DNA of 64,000 nt, taken from NCBI GenBank assembly GCA_946886855.1, contig CAMPJJ010000020.1, positions 4,948-68,947 of the forward strand, given 5' to 3'. The notes beneath the pieces are model-generated. The model did not search any database and was not told where the DNA came from. It saw only the letters and a list, made by a program, of their open reading frames with translations. The position numbers and the translations under genes were made by a program. This stretch comes from an uncultured Roseateles sp. (GTDB taxonomy: Bacteria; Pseudomonadota; Gammaproteobacteria; Burkholderiales; Burkholderiaceae). Positions 50,966 through 58,967 of the stretch are shown here, in pieces (the first letter of the stretch is position 1; each line of letters begins with the position of its first letter).

Positions 50966-52690
50966 TCAGACCGTCGCGCGGGCCACGGCGGCGGGGCTGA
51001 GCTGCTCCGCACGCGCCGCGTCCTGGCGGGCCAGGTACTGGTGGATGCTGGCGACGACCTGCGCGCCTTCGCCGATCGCGCCGCCGACGCGCTTCACCGA
51101 CCCGGAGCGCACGTCGCCGACCGCGAACACGCCGGGGATGCTGGATTCCAGCGGCTCCGGCTTGTAGTCGGACAGCGGGCAGGCGCAGGCGCGGCCCGTG
51201 ATGATGAAACCGGCCTGGTCGAGCTCCAGGCCGCATTCGGCGATCACGCCGGTCTCCGGCTCGGCGCCGATGAACATGAACAGGTGCTGCAGGGCCAGTC
51301 GGCGCTCCTGGCCGTTGCGGCGGTCGCGCCAGCTCACCGCCTCGAGCGAGTCGCCGCCTTCAAGTTCCTTGAGCTCCTGGTGCGGCTGCAGTTCGATGTT
51401 GGCGGTGCCCTGGATGCGGTCGATCAGGTAGCGCGACATGGTCGCGGCCAGTCCCGGGCCGCGGATCAGCATGATGACCTTGGCCGCGTGGTTGGCGAGG
51501 AACACGGCCGCCTGTCCCGCCGAGTTGCCGCCGCCGACGATGACCACCGTCTGCCGGCTGCAGATGCGGGCCTCGATCGGCGAGGCCCAGTACCAGACGC
51601 CGCGGCCCTCGAAGCGGGTCAGCGCCTCGATCTCGGGCCGCCGGTAGCGTGCGCCGGTGGCGATCACCGCCGTGCGGGTGCGGACGGTGCGGCCGTCCTC
51701 GAGCGTGAGGTGGAGTTCATCCCCCTTGCCCTGCCGCTCGCAGCTCATCCGGGTGACCTTGGCGGGGATGAGCATGTCCGCGCCGAACTTCTGGGCCTGG
51801 ACGAAGGCCCGGCCCGCCAGCGCCTGACCGGAGATGCCGGTGGGGAAGCCGAGGTAGTTCTCGATGCGCGAGCTCGCGCCCGCCTGGCCGCCGAAGGAGC
51901 GGCAGTCCAGCACCAGCACCGACAGGCCCTCGGACGCCGCGTAGACGGCGGACGACAGCCCGGCGGGGCCGGCGCCGATGATGGCGACGTCGTACAGCTC
52001 GGTGCGCTCGCGCATGTCGACGATGCCCATGCAGCGGGCGACCTCGTCGTCCGACGGATCGACCAGCACCTCGCCGCCGGGGCAGATGACCAGCATCTGC
52101 ACGCCCTCGGTCATGTACTGGTCGGCGAGCGCCTTGGCGTCCTCGTTCTGGTCGGGCTCCAGCTGCTGGTGCGGATAGCCGTTGCGGCCCAGGAAGCTGC
52201 GCAGCCGCATCACCGGGGCGGACTTGCCCCGGCCGATCAGCGTGGCGCCGCTGGCCCCGGCCTCGATCAGGCCGACGCGGCGCAGGATGAAGGCGCGGGT
52301 GAGGCGCTCGCCCAGGTCGGCCTCGCCGATCAGCAGCGCGCGCAGCTGCGGGGGGCTGACGTCGACGGCCTCGACCTCGGTCTCGGCGATCGCGTCGATG
52401 AAGGACGGCCGGCCGCTGAGCTGGCCGACCTCGCCCAGGAAGCCGCCTGGTCCGTGCCGGTGGATCGGCGTCACATGGCCGAGGCTGTCGCGCTGCGACA
52501 CGGTGATCTCACCGCTGAGGATCAGGATCATGCCCATGCCGGTGTCGCCGGCACGCACGACCCACTCGCCTTGGGAATAACGCCGGAACCGGCCGAATCG
52601 CGCGACGCGCGCGATGTCGGCGACGCCGAGCGCGGGGAACATCTGGGCACCGCGCGTGTCGACGATGCTGGGCTGCTGGACCTGGACCAT
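50966..52690 (-). CDS. Cyclic-nucleotide-binding domain fused to thioredoxin-reductase-like flavoprotein
   Basis: The 574-residue fusion has an N-terminal CNB beta-roll (about 15-140; FRRYSQGEWVVRAGDTGMGM, PGGFLGEVGQLSGRPSF). A linker domain (about 150-240) with thioredoxin-like or glutaredoxin-like features follows. The FAD/NAD(P)H reductase has FAD motif VAIIGAGPAGLSSAVYAASE (about 245) and NAD(P) motif VVIVGGGNSAGQAAVFLA (about 385). The redox Cys-x-x-Cys of thioredoxin reductase is absent; the equivalent segment reads GVWYWASPIEARIC. It may reduce a non-thioredoxin partner under control of a small ligand. AGGAGG precedes the ATG. Confidence 0.92.
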   Translation of the reverse strand: MVQVQQPSIVDTRGAQMFPALGVADIARVARFGRFRRYSQGEWVVRAGDTGMGMILILSGEITVSQRDSLGHVTPIHRHGPGGFLGEVGQLSGRPSFIDAIAETEVEAVDVSPPQLRALLIGEADLGERLTRAFILRRVGLIEAGASGATLIGRGKSAPVMRLRSFLGRNGYPHQQLEPDQNEDAKALADQYMTEGVQMLVICPGGEVLVDPSDDEVARCMGIVDMRERTELYDVAIIGAGPAGLSSAVYAASEGLSVLVLDCRSFGGQAGASSRIENYLGFPTGISGQALAGRAFVQAQKFGADMLIPAKVTRMSCERQGKGDELHLTLEDGRTVRTRTAVIATGARYRRPEIEALTRFEGRGVWYWASPIEARICSRQTVVIVGGGNSAGQAAVFLANHAAKVIMLIRGPGLAATMSRYLIDRIQGTANIELQPHQELKELEGGDSLEAVSWRDRRNGQERRLALQHLFMFIGAEPETGVIAECGLELDQAGFIITGRACACPLSDYKPEPLESSIPGVFAVGDVRSGSVKRVGGAIGEGAQVVASIHQYLARQDAARAEQLSPAAVARATV

Positions 52691-52838
52691 GGAACCTCCT
52701 GCCGCGCACCCTAACCGACGCCCGTGTCAGCGGCAAGCGCCAGAAGAGGGAGCCGCCGCCCCCCGCCCTCGGCCGCCGGACTCTGGCACCATGGCGGCCA
52801 CCTGCAAACTCCACGATCCGACGCCCGGATCCCGCGCC

Positions 52839-53330
52839 ATGGACCTGCCTTCCCACCAACTCACGATGACGGTGCTGATGACGCCGGACATGGCCAACTT
52901 CTCCGGCAACGTGCACGGCGGCACCATCCTGAAGCTGCTCGACCAGGTCGCGTACGCGTGCGCCAGCCGGTACGCGGGCCGCTACACGGTGACGCTGTCG
53001 GTGGACCAGGTGATGTTCCGCCAGCCGATCCACGTGGGGGAACTGGTCAGCTTCCTGGCGACGGTGAACTACGCCGGCACCTCGTCGATGGAGATCGGCA
53101 TCAAGGTCGTCACCGAGAACATCCGCGACCAGGTGGTGCGGCACGCCAACAGCTGCTTCTTCACGATGGTGGCGGTGGGCGAGGACGGCCGCCCGGTGCC
53201 GGTGCCCCCGCGCACGCCGACGACCCCGGACGAGAAGCGCCGCTGGGACGCGGCGCTCGAGCGCAAGAAGCTGCGCCAGGAGCTGCAGAAGCGCCACGAC
53301 GAATTGCGGAGTTCGTCGCTGCCGGGCTGA
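52839..53330 (+). CDS. Acyl-CoA thioesterase (hotdog fold)
   Basis: The 163-residue protein hydrolyses acyl-CoA to free acid and CoA. It starts LPSHQLTMTVLMTPDMANF and has the hotdog helix motif SGNVHGGTILKLLDQVAYAC (about 25-44; catalytic-type Asp), then YTVTLSVDQVMFRQPIHVGE and TSSMEIGIKVVTEN. The C-terminal 35 residues are charged and helical. Longer frames upstream look non-coding, so I took the ATG at MDLPSHQ. It is convergent with gshA, 15 bases from its stop. Confidence 0.92.
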   Translation: MDLPSHQLTMTVLMTPDMANFSGNVHGGTILKLLDQVAYACASRYAGRYTVTLSVDQVMFRQPIHVGELVSFLATVNYAGTSSMEIGIKVVTENIRDQVVRHANSCFFTMVAVGEDGRPVPVPPRTPTTPDEKRRWDAALERKKLRQELQKRHDELRSSSLPG

Positions 53331-53345
53331 GCCGGCGGCACCGCG

Positions 53346-54866
53346 TCACCCTTGCAGTTGCGCGGGATCGAGGTACTGCTGGCGGAAGGTCTCGAAGTCG
53401 ATGGTGTCCGCCGCCTCGATCGCCGCCTGCGCCTCCAGCGAGGCATGCGCCGACTGGTCGAAGCGCGCCATCAGGCCCTCGGGCAGCGGCCGTTCCAGCA
53501 CATGACGGCGCGACAGCGCCGACTGCGCCGCGACGAAGTCCAGGTGCGAGGACGCGTGCTGCGCGCGCATCGCCGCCAGCACGCGGGCCGACGGCAACTG
53601 GTCGGGATCGTCCCAGCGTTCGACCGCCTGCGCGAGCGCCTCGCGGTACAGCGAGCCGCCCAGCGCCGCGTCCACCTTGGCCGCGATCGGCGCGAACTCG
53701 GTCAGCAGCTCGCGGCCCCAGTCGCGCAGCAGCACCTCGCCGCCGCGACGTTCCAGCTTCAGGCCGGGCTCGCGGCCGGCCGAGGCGGTGCGATGCTGGT
53801 TGCGCGCCAGCGCGCCGAGTTCGTCGGGCGTGTCGTTCGGGCTGTCGGTCAGCCAGCAGTGCAGCAGGAACAGATCCAGGAAACGCATCGTGCCGGCGGC
53901 GATGCCGACCGGCTCGAACGGGTCCAGGTCCATGCAACGGACCTCGATGTACTCGACGCCGCGCTCGCGCAGCGCATGCAGCGGCCGCTCGCCCGAGCGG
54001 ATCGTGCGCTTGGGACGGATGGTGCCGTAGAACTCGTTCTCGATCTGCAGCAGCGTCGTGGACAGCTGGTTGTACTCGCCGCCCGGATTGACGACGCCGA
54101 CCTTCTCGTAGGCGGGATAGGGCCGCGTCAGCGCGTCCTGCAGCGAGGCGGCGTAACCGTCGATGCTGTTGTAGCTCACCGCCAGCGACGACTGCGCGTC
54201 GCTCTGGTAGCCGAGCCGGCCCATGCGCAGCGAGGTGCCGTAGGGCATGTGCAGCGTGCCGTCGGTCAGCGGCTGCAGGCCGTGCTCGCGGCCGGCCACG
54301 AAGCTCGCGCACAGCGCCGGCGAGGCGCCGAACAGCGTCAGCAGCAAAAAGGAGTGGCGGCGGAAGTTGCGGATCAGCGCGAAGTGGTCGGCGTTGTCCA
54401 GGCCCGGCATGGACCAGTTGTAATGGATGCCGGAGATCGTCTGCATGCGCCGGCCGTAGCGGTGGCCCAGGCCCATGCGGTAGACGCTCTTGGCGCGGCC
54501 GATGTTGGAGGCGCCGTAGCGGCCGATGGGAATGGTCTCGTCGGCGGGCAGCAGGCAGGGCATGCTCGACGCCCACATCAGTTCGTTCCCCAGGCAGCGG
54601 TAGACCGCCTGGTGGATCTCGGTAAGCTGGCGTTCGCAGTCCTCGGCGGACGCGTGCACGCCGGTGATCAGCTCGAGCTGCGATTCGCTGAAGTCCGTGG
54701 TGACCGTCTCGTGCGTCAGCGCGGAGCCGAGCGCCGTCGGATGCGGCGTCAGCGCCAGGCTGCCGCCGCTCGGTTGCGCGCGCAGGCTCTCCTTCTCCAC
54801 GCCGCGGCGCATGCCCGCCAGACGGGCCGGATCCAGGGCCTCCAGTCGCTTCAACCAATCGTTCAA
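53346..54866 (-). CDS. gshA: Glutamate-cysteine ligase (proteobacterial type)
   Basis: GshA joins glutamate and cysteine using ATP, the first step of glutathione synthesis. The 506-residue length fits the E. coli-type family. Landmarks are RRGVEKESLRAQPSGGSLAL (about 20-39), HETVTTDFSESQLELITGVH, WASSMPCLLPADETIPIGRY (about 98), RMQTISGIHYNWSMPG (about 138) and YIEVRCMDLDPFEPVGI (about 308). The downstream gene gshB is not adjacent. Confidence 0.96.
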   Translation of the reverse strand: MNDWLKRLEALDPARLAGMRRGVEKESLRAQPSGGSLALTPHPTALGSALTHETVTTDFSESQLELITGVHASAEDCERQLTEIHQAVYRCLGNELMWASSMPCLLPADETIPIGRYGASNIGRAKSVYRMGLGHRYGRRMQTISGIHYNWSMPGLDNADHFALIRNFRRHSFLLLTLFGASPALCASFVAGREHGLQPLTDGTLHMPYGTSLRMGRLGYQSDAQSSLAVSYNSIDGYAASLQDALTRPYPAYEKVGVVNPGGEYNQLSTTLLQIENEFYGTIRPKRTIRSGERPLHALRERGVEYIEVRCMDLDPFEPVGIAAGTMRFLDLFLLHCWLTDSPNDTPDELGALARNQHRTASAGREPGLKLERRGGEVLLRDWGRELLTEFAPIAAKVDAALGGSLYREALAQAVERWDDPDQLPSARVLAAMRAQHASSHLDFVAAQSALSRRHVLERPLPEGLMARFDQSAHASLEAQAAIEAADTIDFETFRQQYLDPAQLQG

Positions 54867-54964
54867 ATGCCGCTCCTCGTTCGCTGTGGGCGCGCAAGTT
54901 ACCAGAAGTGCACGAAACCCGCTTGACTTGGATTTATGCAGTTTGTGCTAAGTCAGCAGGTGCC

Positions 54965-55000
54965 GGTAGCGCTGGTAGCACTGGTAGCGCTGGTAGCGCT
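54965..55000 (+). repeat. Four tandem copies of a 9-bp repeat
   Basis: Units GGTAGCGCT, GGTAGCACT, GGTAGCGCT, GGTAGCGCT lie in the 308-base gap between gshA and the GlxA-type regulator. A 78-codon frame crosses them (giving Gly-Ser-Ala repeats) but I do not regard it as a gene. Apart from this repeat and the inverted repeat at 55060 the gap shows nothing else. Confidence 0.85.
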
Positions 55001-55059
55001 GGGGGCGCGGGGCAATCGTCGGGCCAGGCCCCCCCAACGCTGACTTCGCAGGAAGCACA

Positions 55060-55140
55060 GACGGCGGAGCCGGTGCCCCTCTTCTCTCACAGTCTTCGCT
55101 TCGCTCAGGGTTCGTTCAGAGGGGCACCGGCTCCGCCGTC
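55060..55140. repeat. Perfect 23-bp inverted repeat with 35-base loop
   Basis: The arms 55060-55082 and 55118-55140 are exact reverse complements (inner ends CCCCTCT and AGAGGGG). Neither side has a proper T run, so it is not a classic terminator, though it could slow or stop transcripts leaving the GlxA-type gene, which ends 35 bases away. Confidence 0.9.
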
Positions 55141-55174
55141 TTGATGCACGTCGAAGAGGGCGCGTCTGGAAGCT

Positions 55175-56218
55175 TCAGGGCGCAGCAGTGAGGCGGCGGC
55201 GTGTTCGACGGAGTTGCTGGTCGGAACTGAAACCCGCAGCGAGCGCCGCCTGGGCAGGGCGCACGCCACGCTGGAGTTCGCGCCGGGCCAGTTCGAGCCG
55301 GATGGCGCGCAGGTAATCAAGGGGCGTCGTGCCGCCATGCTGGGTGAACAGCCGGGTGAGGTGGCGCGGCGTGACATGCGCGACTTCGGCCATGCGGGCG
55401 AGGCTCCAGTCGGCGCGTGGATCGGCGCAGACCGCGTCCTGCACCCGGTGCAGGGCGGGATGGAGGTGGTGCCGGTTCGCAAGCATCGGCGAGAGCTCCG
55501 GATCCTGCGCGCCGCGCCGCAGGTAGACGACCATCACCTGCGCGACCGAAGCGGCAATCGCCTCGCCGCAATGTTCGGCGATCAGCGCCAGCACCAGGTC
55601 GATGCCGGCCGTGATGCCGGCGCTGCTGGCCAGCGCGCCGTCGAGCACGAAGACGCGGTTGGCCTGGACGTCGGCGCGAGGCGCGGCGTCGCGCAGCGCA
55701 TCGAGCGCCTCATGGTGGGTGGTGCAGCGGCGACCGTCCAGCAGCCCCGCCCGCGCCGCCAGCAGCGCGCCGGCGCAGATGCTCAGCAGCCGGCCCTGGC
55801 CACCGGCCAGCAGCGCGGTGCCTTCGCGATGCAGCCAGCGCTCGATGCGCAGGTCGTCCTCCCGGTCAACGGTAGCCGCCGGCGGATCGTCCGGATGCGG
55901 ATGGCGTCGGCCGCTCAGGATCAGCCAGTCCCGCGCGCCGAGCGCCGGCAGCGGCTCGAGCGCGGCGAGCGTCAACCCCACCGAGGTCGAGGTCGAATCG
56001 CTCGCGGCGCAGTAGCGCAGCTTGAACGCCTCCGGCTCGCCGCGTCGGCGCAGTGCCTGGTTCGCGAGCCGCAGCGCTTCGGCGGCGCCGGCCAGGTCGA
56101 GCAGCAGCGTGTGGCGCTCGACCAGGATCCAGACGTCGAGGGGTCCGGCGTCCGGGTCGGCCTCCAGGTCGGTGTCCATGAGGTCGCCCGCGGCGCGAAC
56201 GGAGTCGGAAAGGGACAT
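55175..56218 (-). CDS. GlxA-type AraC-family regulator (DJ-1/PfpI plus HTH)
   Basis: The 347-residue regulator has an N-terminal class-I glutamine-amidotransferase-like domain (about 27-215; LDVWILVERHTLLLDLAGAA, LLSICAGALLAARAGLLDGR with a Cys at the nucleophile-elbow position) and a C-terminal AraC helix-turn-helix pair (LARMAEVAHVTPRHLTRLFT, then AQAALAAGFSSDQQLRRT). Such proteins regulate amine, carnitine or related catabolism; the effector here is unknown. It lies downstream of the cysteine hydrolase gene on the same strand, 15 bases apart, so they form an operon. Confidence 0.93.
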   Translation of the reverse strand: MSLSDSVRAAGDLMDTDLEADPDAGPLDVWILVERHTLLLDLAGAAEALRLANQALRRRGEPEAFKLRYCAASDSTSTSVGLTLAALEPLPALGARDWLILSGRRHPHPDDPPAATVDREDDLRIERWLHREGTALLAGGQGRLLSICAGALLAARAGLLDGRRCTTHHEALDALRDAAPRADVQANRVFVLDGALASSAGITAGIDLVLALIAEHCGEAIAASVAQVMVVYLRRGAQDPELSPMLANRHHLHPALHRVQDAVCADPRADWSLARMAEVAHVTPRHLTRLFTQHGGTTPLDYLRAIRLELARRELQRGVRPAQAALAAGFSSDQQLRRTRRRLTAAP

Positions 56219-56233
56219 CGCCGCAGTATGCGC

Positions 56234-56827
56234 TCAGGCGGCGCGCGCGAGCGCCTGCTCGACGCTCACGATGTCGGCGAAGCGGCCTTGCAGGGCGACT
56301 TCGGTGCGCAGCTTGAGGTCGTCGACGCCGACCACGACGCCGCTGGCGTGCGGGATGGGGAAGGTGTGCGTCGCCTCGGTCACATAGTCGACGGTCCAGC
56401 CCTCGTCGCTGGCGTGGCGGGTGGTGGTCTCGCAGCACTGCTCGGTGCGGATGCCCGCGACGATCAGCCGGCGGATGCCGTGCTCGGTCAGCCACACCGA
56501 CAGGCCGGTGCCGACCAGCGCGCTGTGGCGGCGCTTGAGGAATTCGGCGGCGATGGGCACCTGCGCCAGGCCGTCGAGCGGGCGGACGTGGCCGCTGACC
56601 AGCGAGAAGGGGTTGTCCGCCGTCTCCGGACCGTCGCTGTGGAGGATGCGGATGATCGGCAGGCCGCGGGCCGCGGCGCCGTCGAGCAGGGCGTTGGTGC
56701 GCTCCTGGAACGCCGGCCAAGTGGCCTCGTCCCAGTAGGGGCGATGGCGGAAGGATTCCTGGACGTCGATCAGCAGGACGGCGGTCGTGGGGGCAGCGGT
56801 GGCGGCGGCGTGAGAGGCGGTGGTCAT
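56234..56827 (-). CDS. Isochorismatase-family cysteine hydrolase
   Basis: The 197-residue protein starts with the first strand TAVLLIDVQESFRHRPYWDE (catalytic Asp in LLIDVQ). It contains SALVGTGLSVWLTEHGIRRL and the nucleophile motif VAGIRTEQCCETTTRHA (Cys near 136). The family hydrolyses amides or enol ethers such as nicotinamide or isochorismate. I chose the ATG with GGAG six bases upstream; longer starts exist at 56839 and 56860. It is the first gene of a pair with the GlxA-type regulator, which may control it. Confidence 0.9.
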   Translation of the reverse strand: MTTASHAAATAAPTTAVLLIDVQESFRHRPYWDEATWPAFQERTNALLDGAAARGLPIIRILHSDGPETADNPFSLVSGHVRPLDGLAQVPIAAEFLKRRHSALVGTGLSVWLTEHGIRRLIVAGIRTEQCCETTTRHASDEGWTVDYVTEATHTFPIPHASGVVVGVDDLKLRTEVALQGRFADIVSVEQALARAA

Positions 56828-56929
56828 CGAGGACTCCATCGGGGGGTTGATGGGCGTCATCGTGCCGGCGACCGCGCCCGCCGTCGCGCCGCCGGCGGAC
56901 CAGTCGCGGTCAAATCAGGACATCGGTCC

Positions 56930-57529
56930 TCAGTCTTCGCGCGTCACCCGCTGGGCCAGCGGCAGCTTGGCCTCGACGTCCAGCGCGTCCCAGCCCTTGC
57001 GGCCGATGCGGCGCAGCGTGTCGATGTTAGCCTCGTAGATCGCGTCGGTGTCGGGCATGGTCTCGACGGCGCGCTCGATGCTCTCCTCGCGCAGCACGTG
57101 CAGCGTGGGGTAGGGCGACCGGTTGCTGAAGTTGTCGACGTCGTCCGCCTCGGTGCCGTCGAACTGGTAGTCGGGGTGGAAGCTCGCGACCTGCAGCACG
57201 CCGTCCAGGTCCAGGTCTTCCACCAGCGCATCGGCCGCGCCGAGGAAGTCGTTGAAGTCCAGGAAGTCGTTCAGCACCCAGGGATGGACCAGCAGCGTGG
57301 TCTCGGTCTCGTCCGGATCGGCGCGGTTGAGCGAGAGCAGCTCATGCGCCAGGTCCTTGAGCAGATCCTCCGGCGTGCGCGCCGCGCTGACCACGGTGCG
57401 CAGCCGCTGGTTCACCTCGACGCTCTTGGCGAAGGGGCACAGGTTCAGGCCGATCACCGCCCGCTGCAACCAGCGGTGGGTGTCGTCGAGAACGGTCTTT
57501 TCCTGGTCGGGCGCGATCGGAGCGGTCAT
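56930..57529 (-). CDS. DUF1415-family protein
   Basis: The 199-residue soluble protein carries the DUF1415 pattern: DDTHRWLQRAVIGLNLCPFA (about 15-34), ETTLLVHPWVLNDFLDFNDF (about 76-95), LQVASFHPDYQFDGTEADDV (about 116-135) and RSPYPTLHVLREESI. The family has no established function. The conserved Cys in NLCPFA and the His/Asp positions suggest an enzyme. It precedes nothing obviously related; the M20 amidohydrolase lies upstream on the same strand. Confidence 0.92.
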   Translation of the reverse strand: MTAPIAPDQEKTVLDDTHRWLQRAVIGLNLCPFAKSVEVNQRLRTVVSAARTPEDLLKDLAHELLSLNRADPDETETTLLVHPWVLNDFLDFNDFLGAADALVEDLDLDGVLQVASFHPDYQFDGTEADDVDNFSNRSPYPTLHVLREESIERAVETMPDTDAIYEANIDTLRRIGRKGWDALDVEAKLPLAQRVTRED

Positions 57530-57571
57530 CGGGCGGAAGCGGGTCGTTGTCGTGAAAGGCGGCGCGCAGGC

Positions 57572-58786
57572 TCAGGCCTGGGCGGGCCGGGGCTGCTTGA
57601 ACCAGGCGTCCACCAGCCGGACCCACATCGAGCCGCCCAGCGGGATCAGCTCGTCGTTGAAGTCGTAGCTCGGGTTGTGCAGCATGCAGGGGCCCAGGCC
57701 GTGGCCGCCTTCGCGGTGGCTGCCGTCGCCGTTGCCGATCAGGAAATAGCAGCCCGGCACTTCCTGGAGGTAGTAGCTGAAGTCTTCGGCGCCCATCGTG
57801 GGCTCGAACTCCTGCACGTTGGGCGCGCCCAGCATCTCGGTCAGCACGCCGCGGACGAACGCGGTCTCGGCGGCGTGGTTGATCGTTGGCGGGTAGTTGC
57901 GGTGGAACGAGAACTCGCACTGGACCTCGAAGGCGTCGCCGGTGGCCTCGGTGATCTGCTTCATGCGGCGTTCGATCAGGTCCAGCGTCTCCAGCGTGAA
58001 GGTGCGGACGGTGCCCTGCAGCTCGCAGCTTTCAGGGATCACGTTGGTGGCCTCGCCGGCATGGATCATCGTCACCGAGATCACGCCCGCGTCGATCGGC
58101 CGCTTGTTGCGGGTGATGATGGTCTGGTAGGCCTGCACCAGGTGCGCGGCCACGACCACCGGGTCGGTGCCCAGGTGCGGCATCGCGCCGTGCGCGCCCT
58201 TGCCCTTGATGCGGACCTTGAACTCGTTGCTCGAGGCGAAGACCGGTCCGCTCTTGAGCGCGAACTGCCCGGCGGCCATGCCCGGCCAGTTGTGGATGCC
58301 GAACATGGCTTCCATCGGGAACTTGGTGAACAGGCCGTCCTTGATCATCTCGCGGGCGCCGCCGCCGCCTTCCTCCGCCGGCTGGAAGACGACGTAGACG
58401 GTGCCGTCGAAGTCGCGTTGCGCCGCCAGGTGCTTGGCCCCTGCCAGCAGCATCGCCGTGTGGCCGTCGTGGCCGCACGCGTGCATCTTGCCGGGGTGCT
58501 TGCTGGCGTGGGGGAAGGTGTTGTGCTCGGTGATCGGGAGCGCGTCGATGTCGGCGCGCAGCCCCAGCGTGCGGCCGCTGGCGCCGCCGTCGCGGCCCCG
58601 GATGATGCCGACCACGCCGGTCTTGCCCAGGCCGCGGTGGACCTCGATGCCCCAGTCGGTCAGGGCCTGGGCCACCACGTCGGCGGTGCGGTCCTCGTGG
58701 AAGCAGAGTTCAGGATGCGCGTGCAGGTCACGTCGCAGCTTGGCGATGGCCGGGGCGTCGGCCAGGATGGGTTCGATCAGCTTCAT
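57572..58786 (-). CDS. M20-family amidohydrolase (hippurate hydrolase-like)
   Basis: The 404-residue metalloenzyme cleaves an N-acyl amino acid or similar amide. Metal-ligand motifs are MHACGHDGHTAMLLAGAKHL (about 105-124) and the catalytic Glu pair in VFQPAEEGGGGAREM (about 132-146). The dimerisation domain has FKVRIKGKGAHGAMPHLGTD (about 188-207). The C-terminal PTMGAEDFSYYLQEVPGCYF supplies a last ligand. Its start lies 181 bases from the stop of the LivK-type gene, which reads the same way. Confidence 0.95.
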   Translation of the reverse strand: MKLIEPILADAPAIAKLRRDLHAHPELCFHEDRTADVVAQALTDWGIEVHRGLGKTGVVGIIRGRDGGASGRTLGLRADIDALPITEHNTFPHASKHPGKMHACGHDGHTAMLLAGAKHLAAQRDFDGTVYVVFQPAEEGGGGAREMIKDGLFTKFPMEAMFGIHNWPGMAAGQFALKSGPVFASSNEFKVRIKGKGAHGAMPHLGTDPVVVAAHLVQAYQTIITRNKRPIDAGVISVTMIHAGEATNVIPESCELQGTVRTFTLETLDLIERRMKQITEATGDAFEVQCEFSFHRNYPPTINHAAETAFVRGVLTEMLGAPNVQEFEPTMGAEDFSYYLQEVPGCYFLIGNGDGSHREGGHGLGPCMLHNPSYDFNDELIPLGGSMWVRLVDAWFKQPRPAQA

Positions 58787-58967
58787 GTGCGGGCACTCCG
58801 ATGTCGTCGCGACAGCGCGTCGGGCTTGCCGCGAGCCAGAAAGGCCGCGGCGCCGCTCAGGGCGGCGCCGCTGTGTCGGACCAGTGTACCCGCGGGGCCG
58901 GATCGGCGCCGTCGGCGGCGTGCGATCCCAGGCCAGGGTCTGCCCGGGGCGACCCGGGGAGCGGAGG

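Noticed and set aside
54908..55144. 78-codon plus-strand frame with Gly-Ser-Ala repeats
   Set aside because: The repeats come from the 9-bp tandem array, the frame runs through the perfect inverted repeat, and it has no convincing ribosome binding site.
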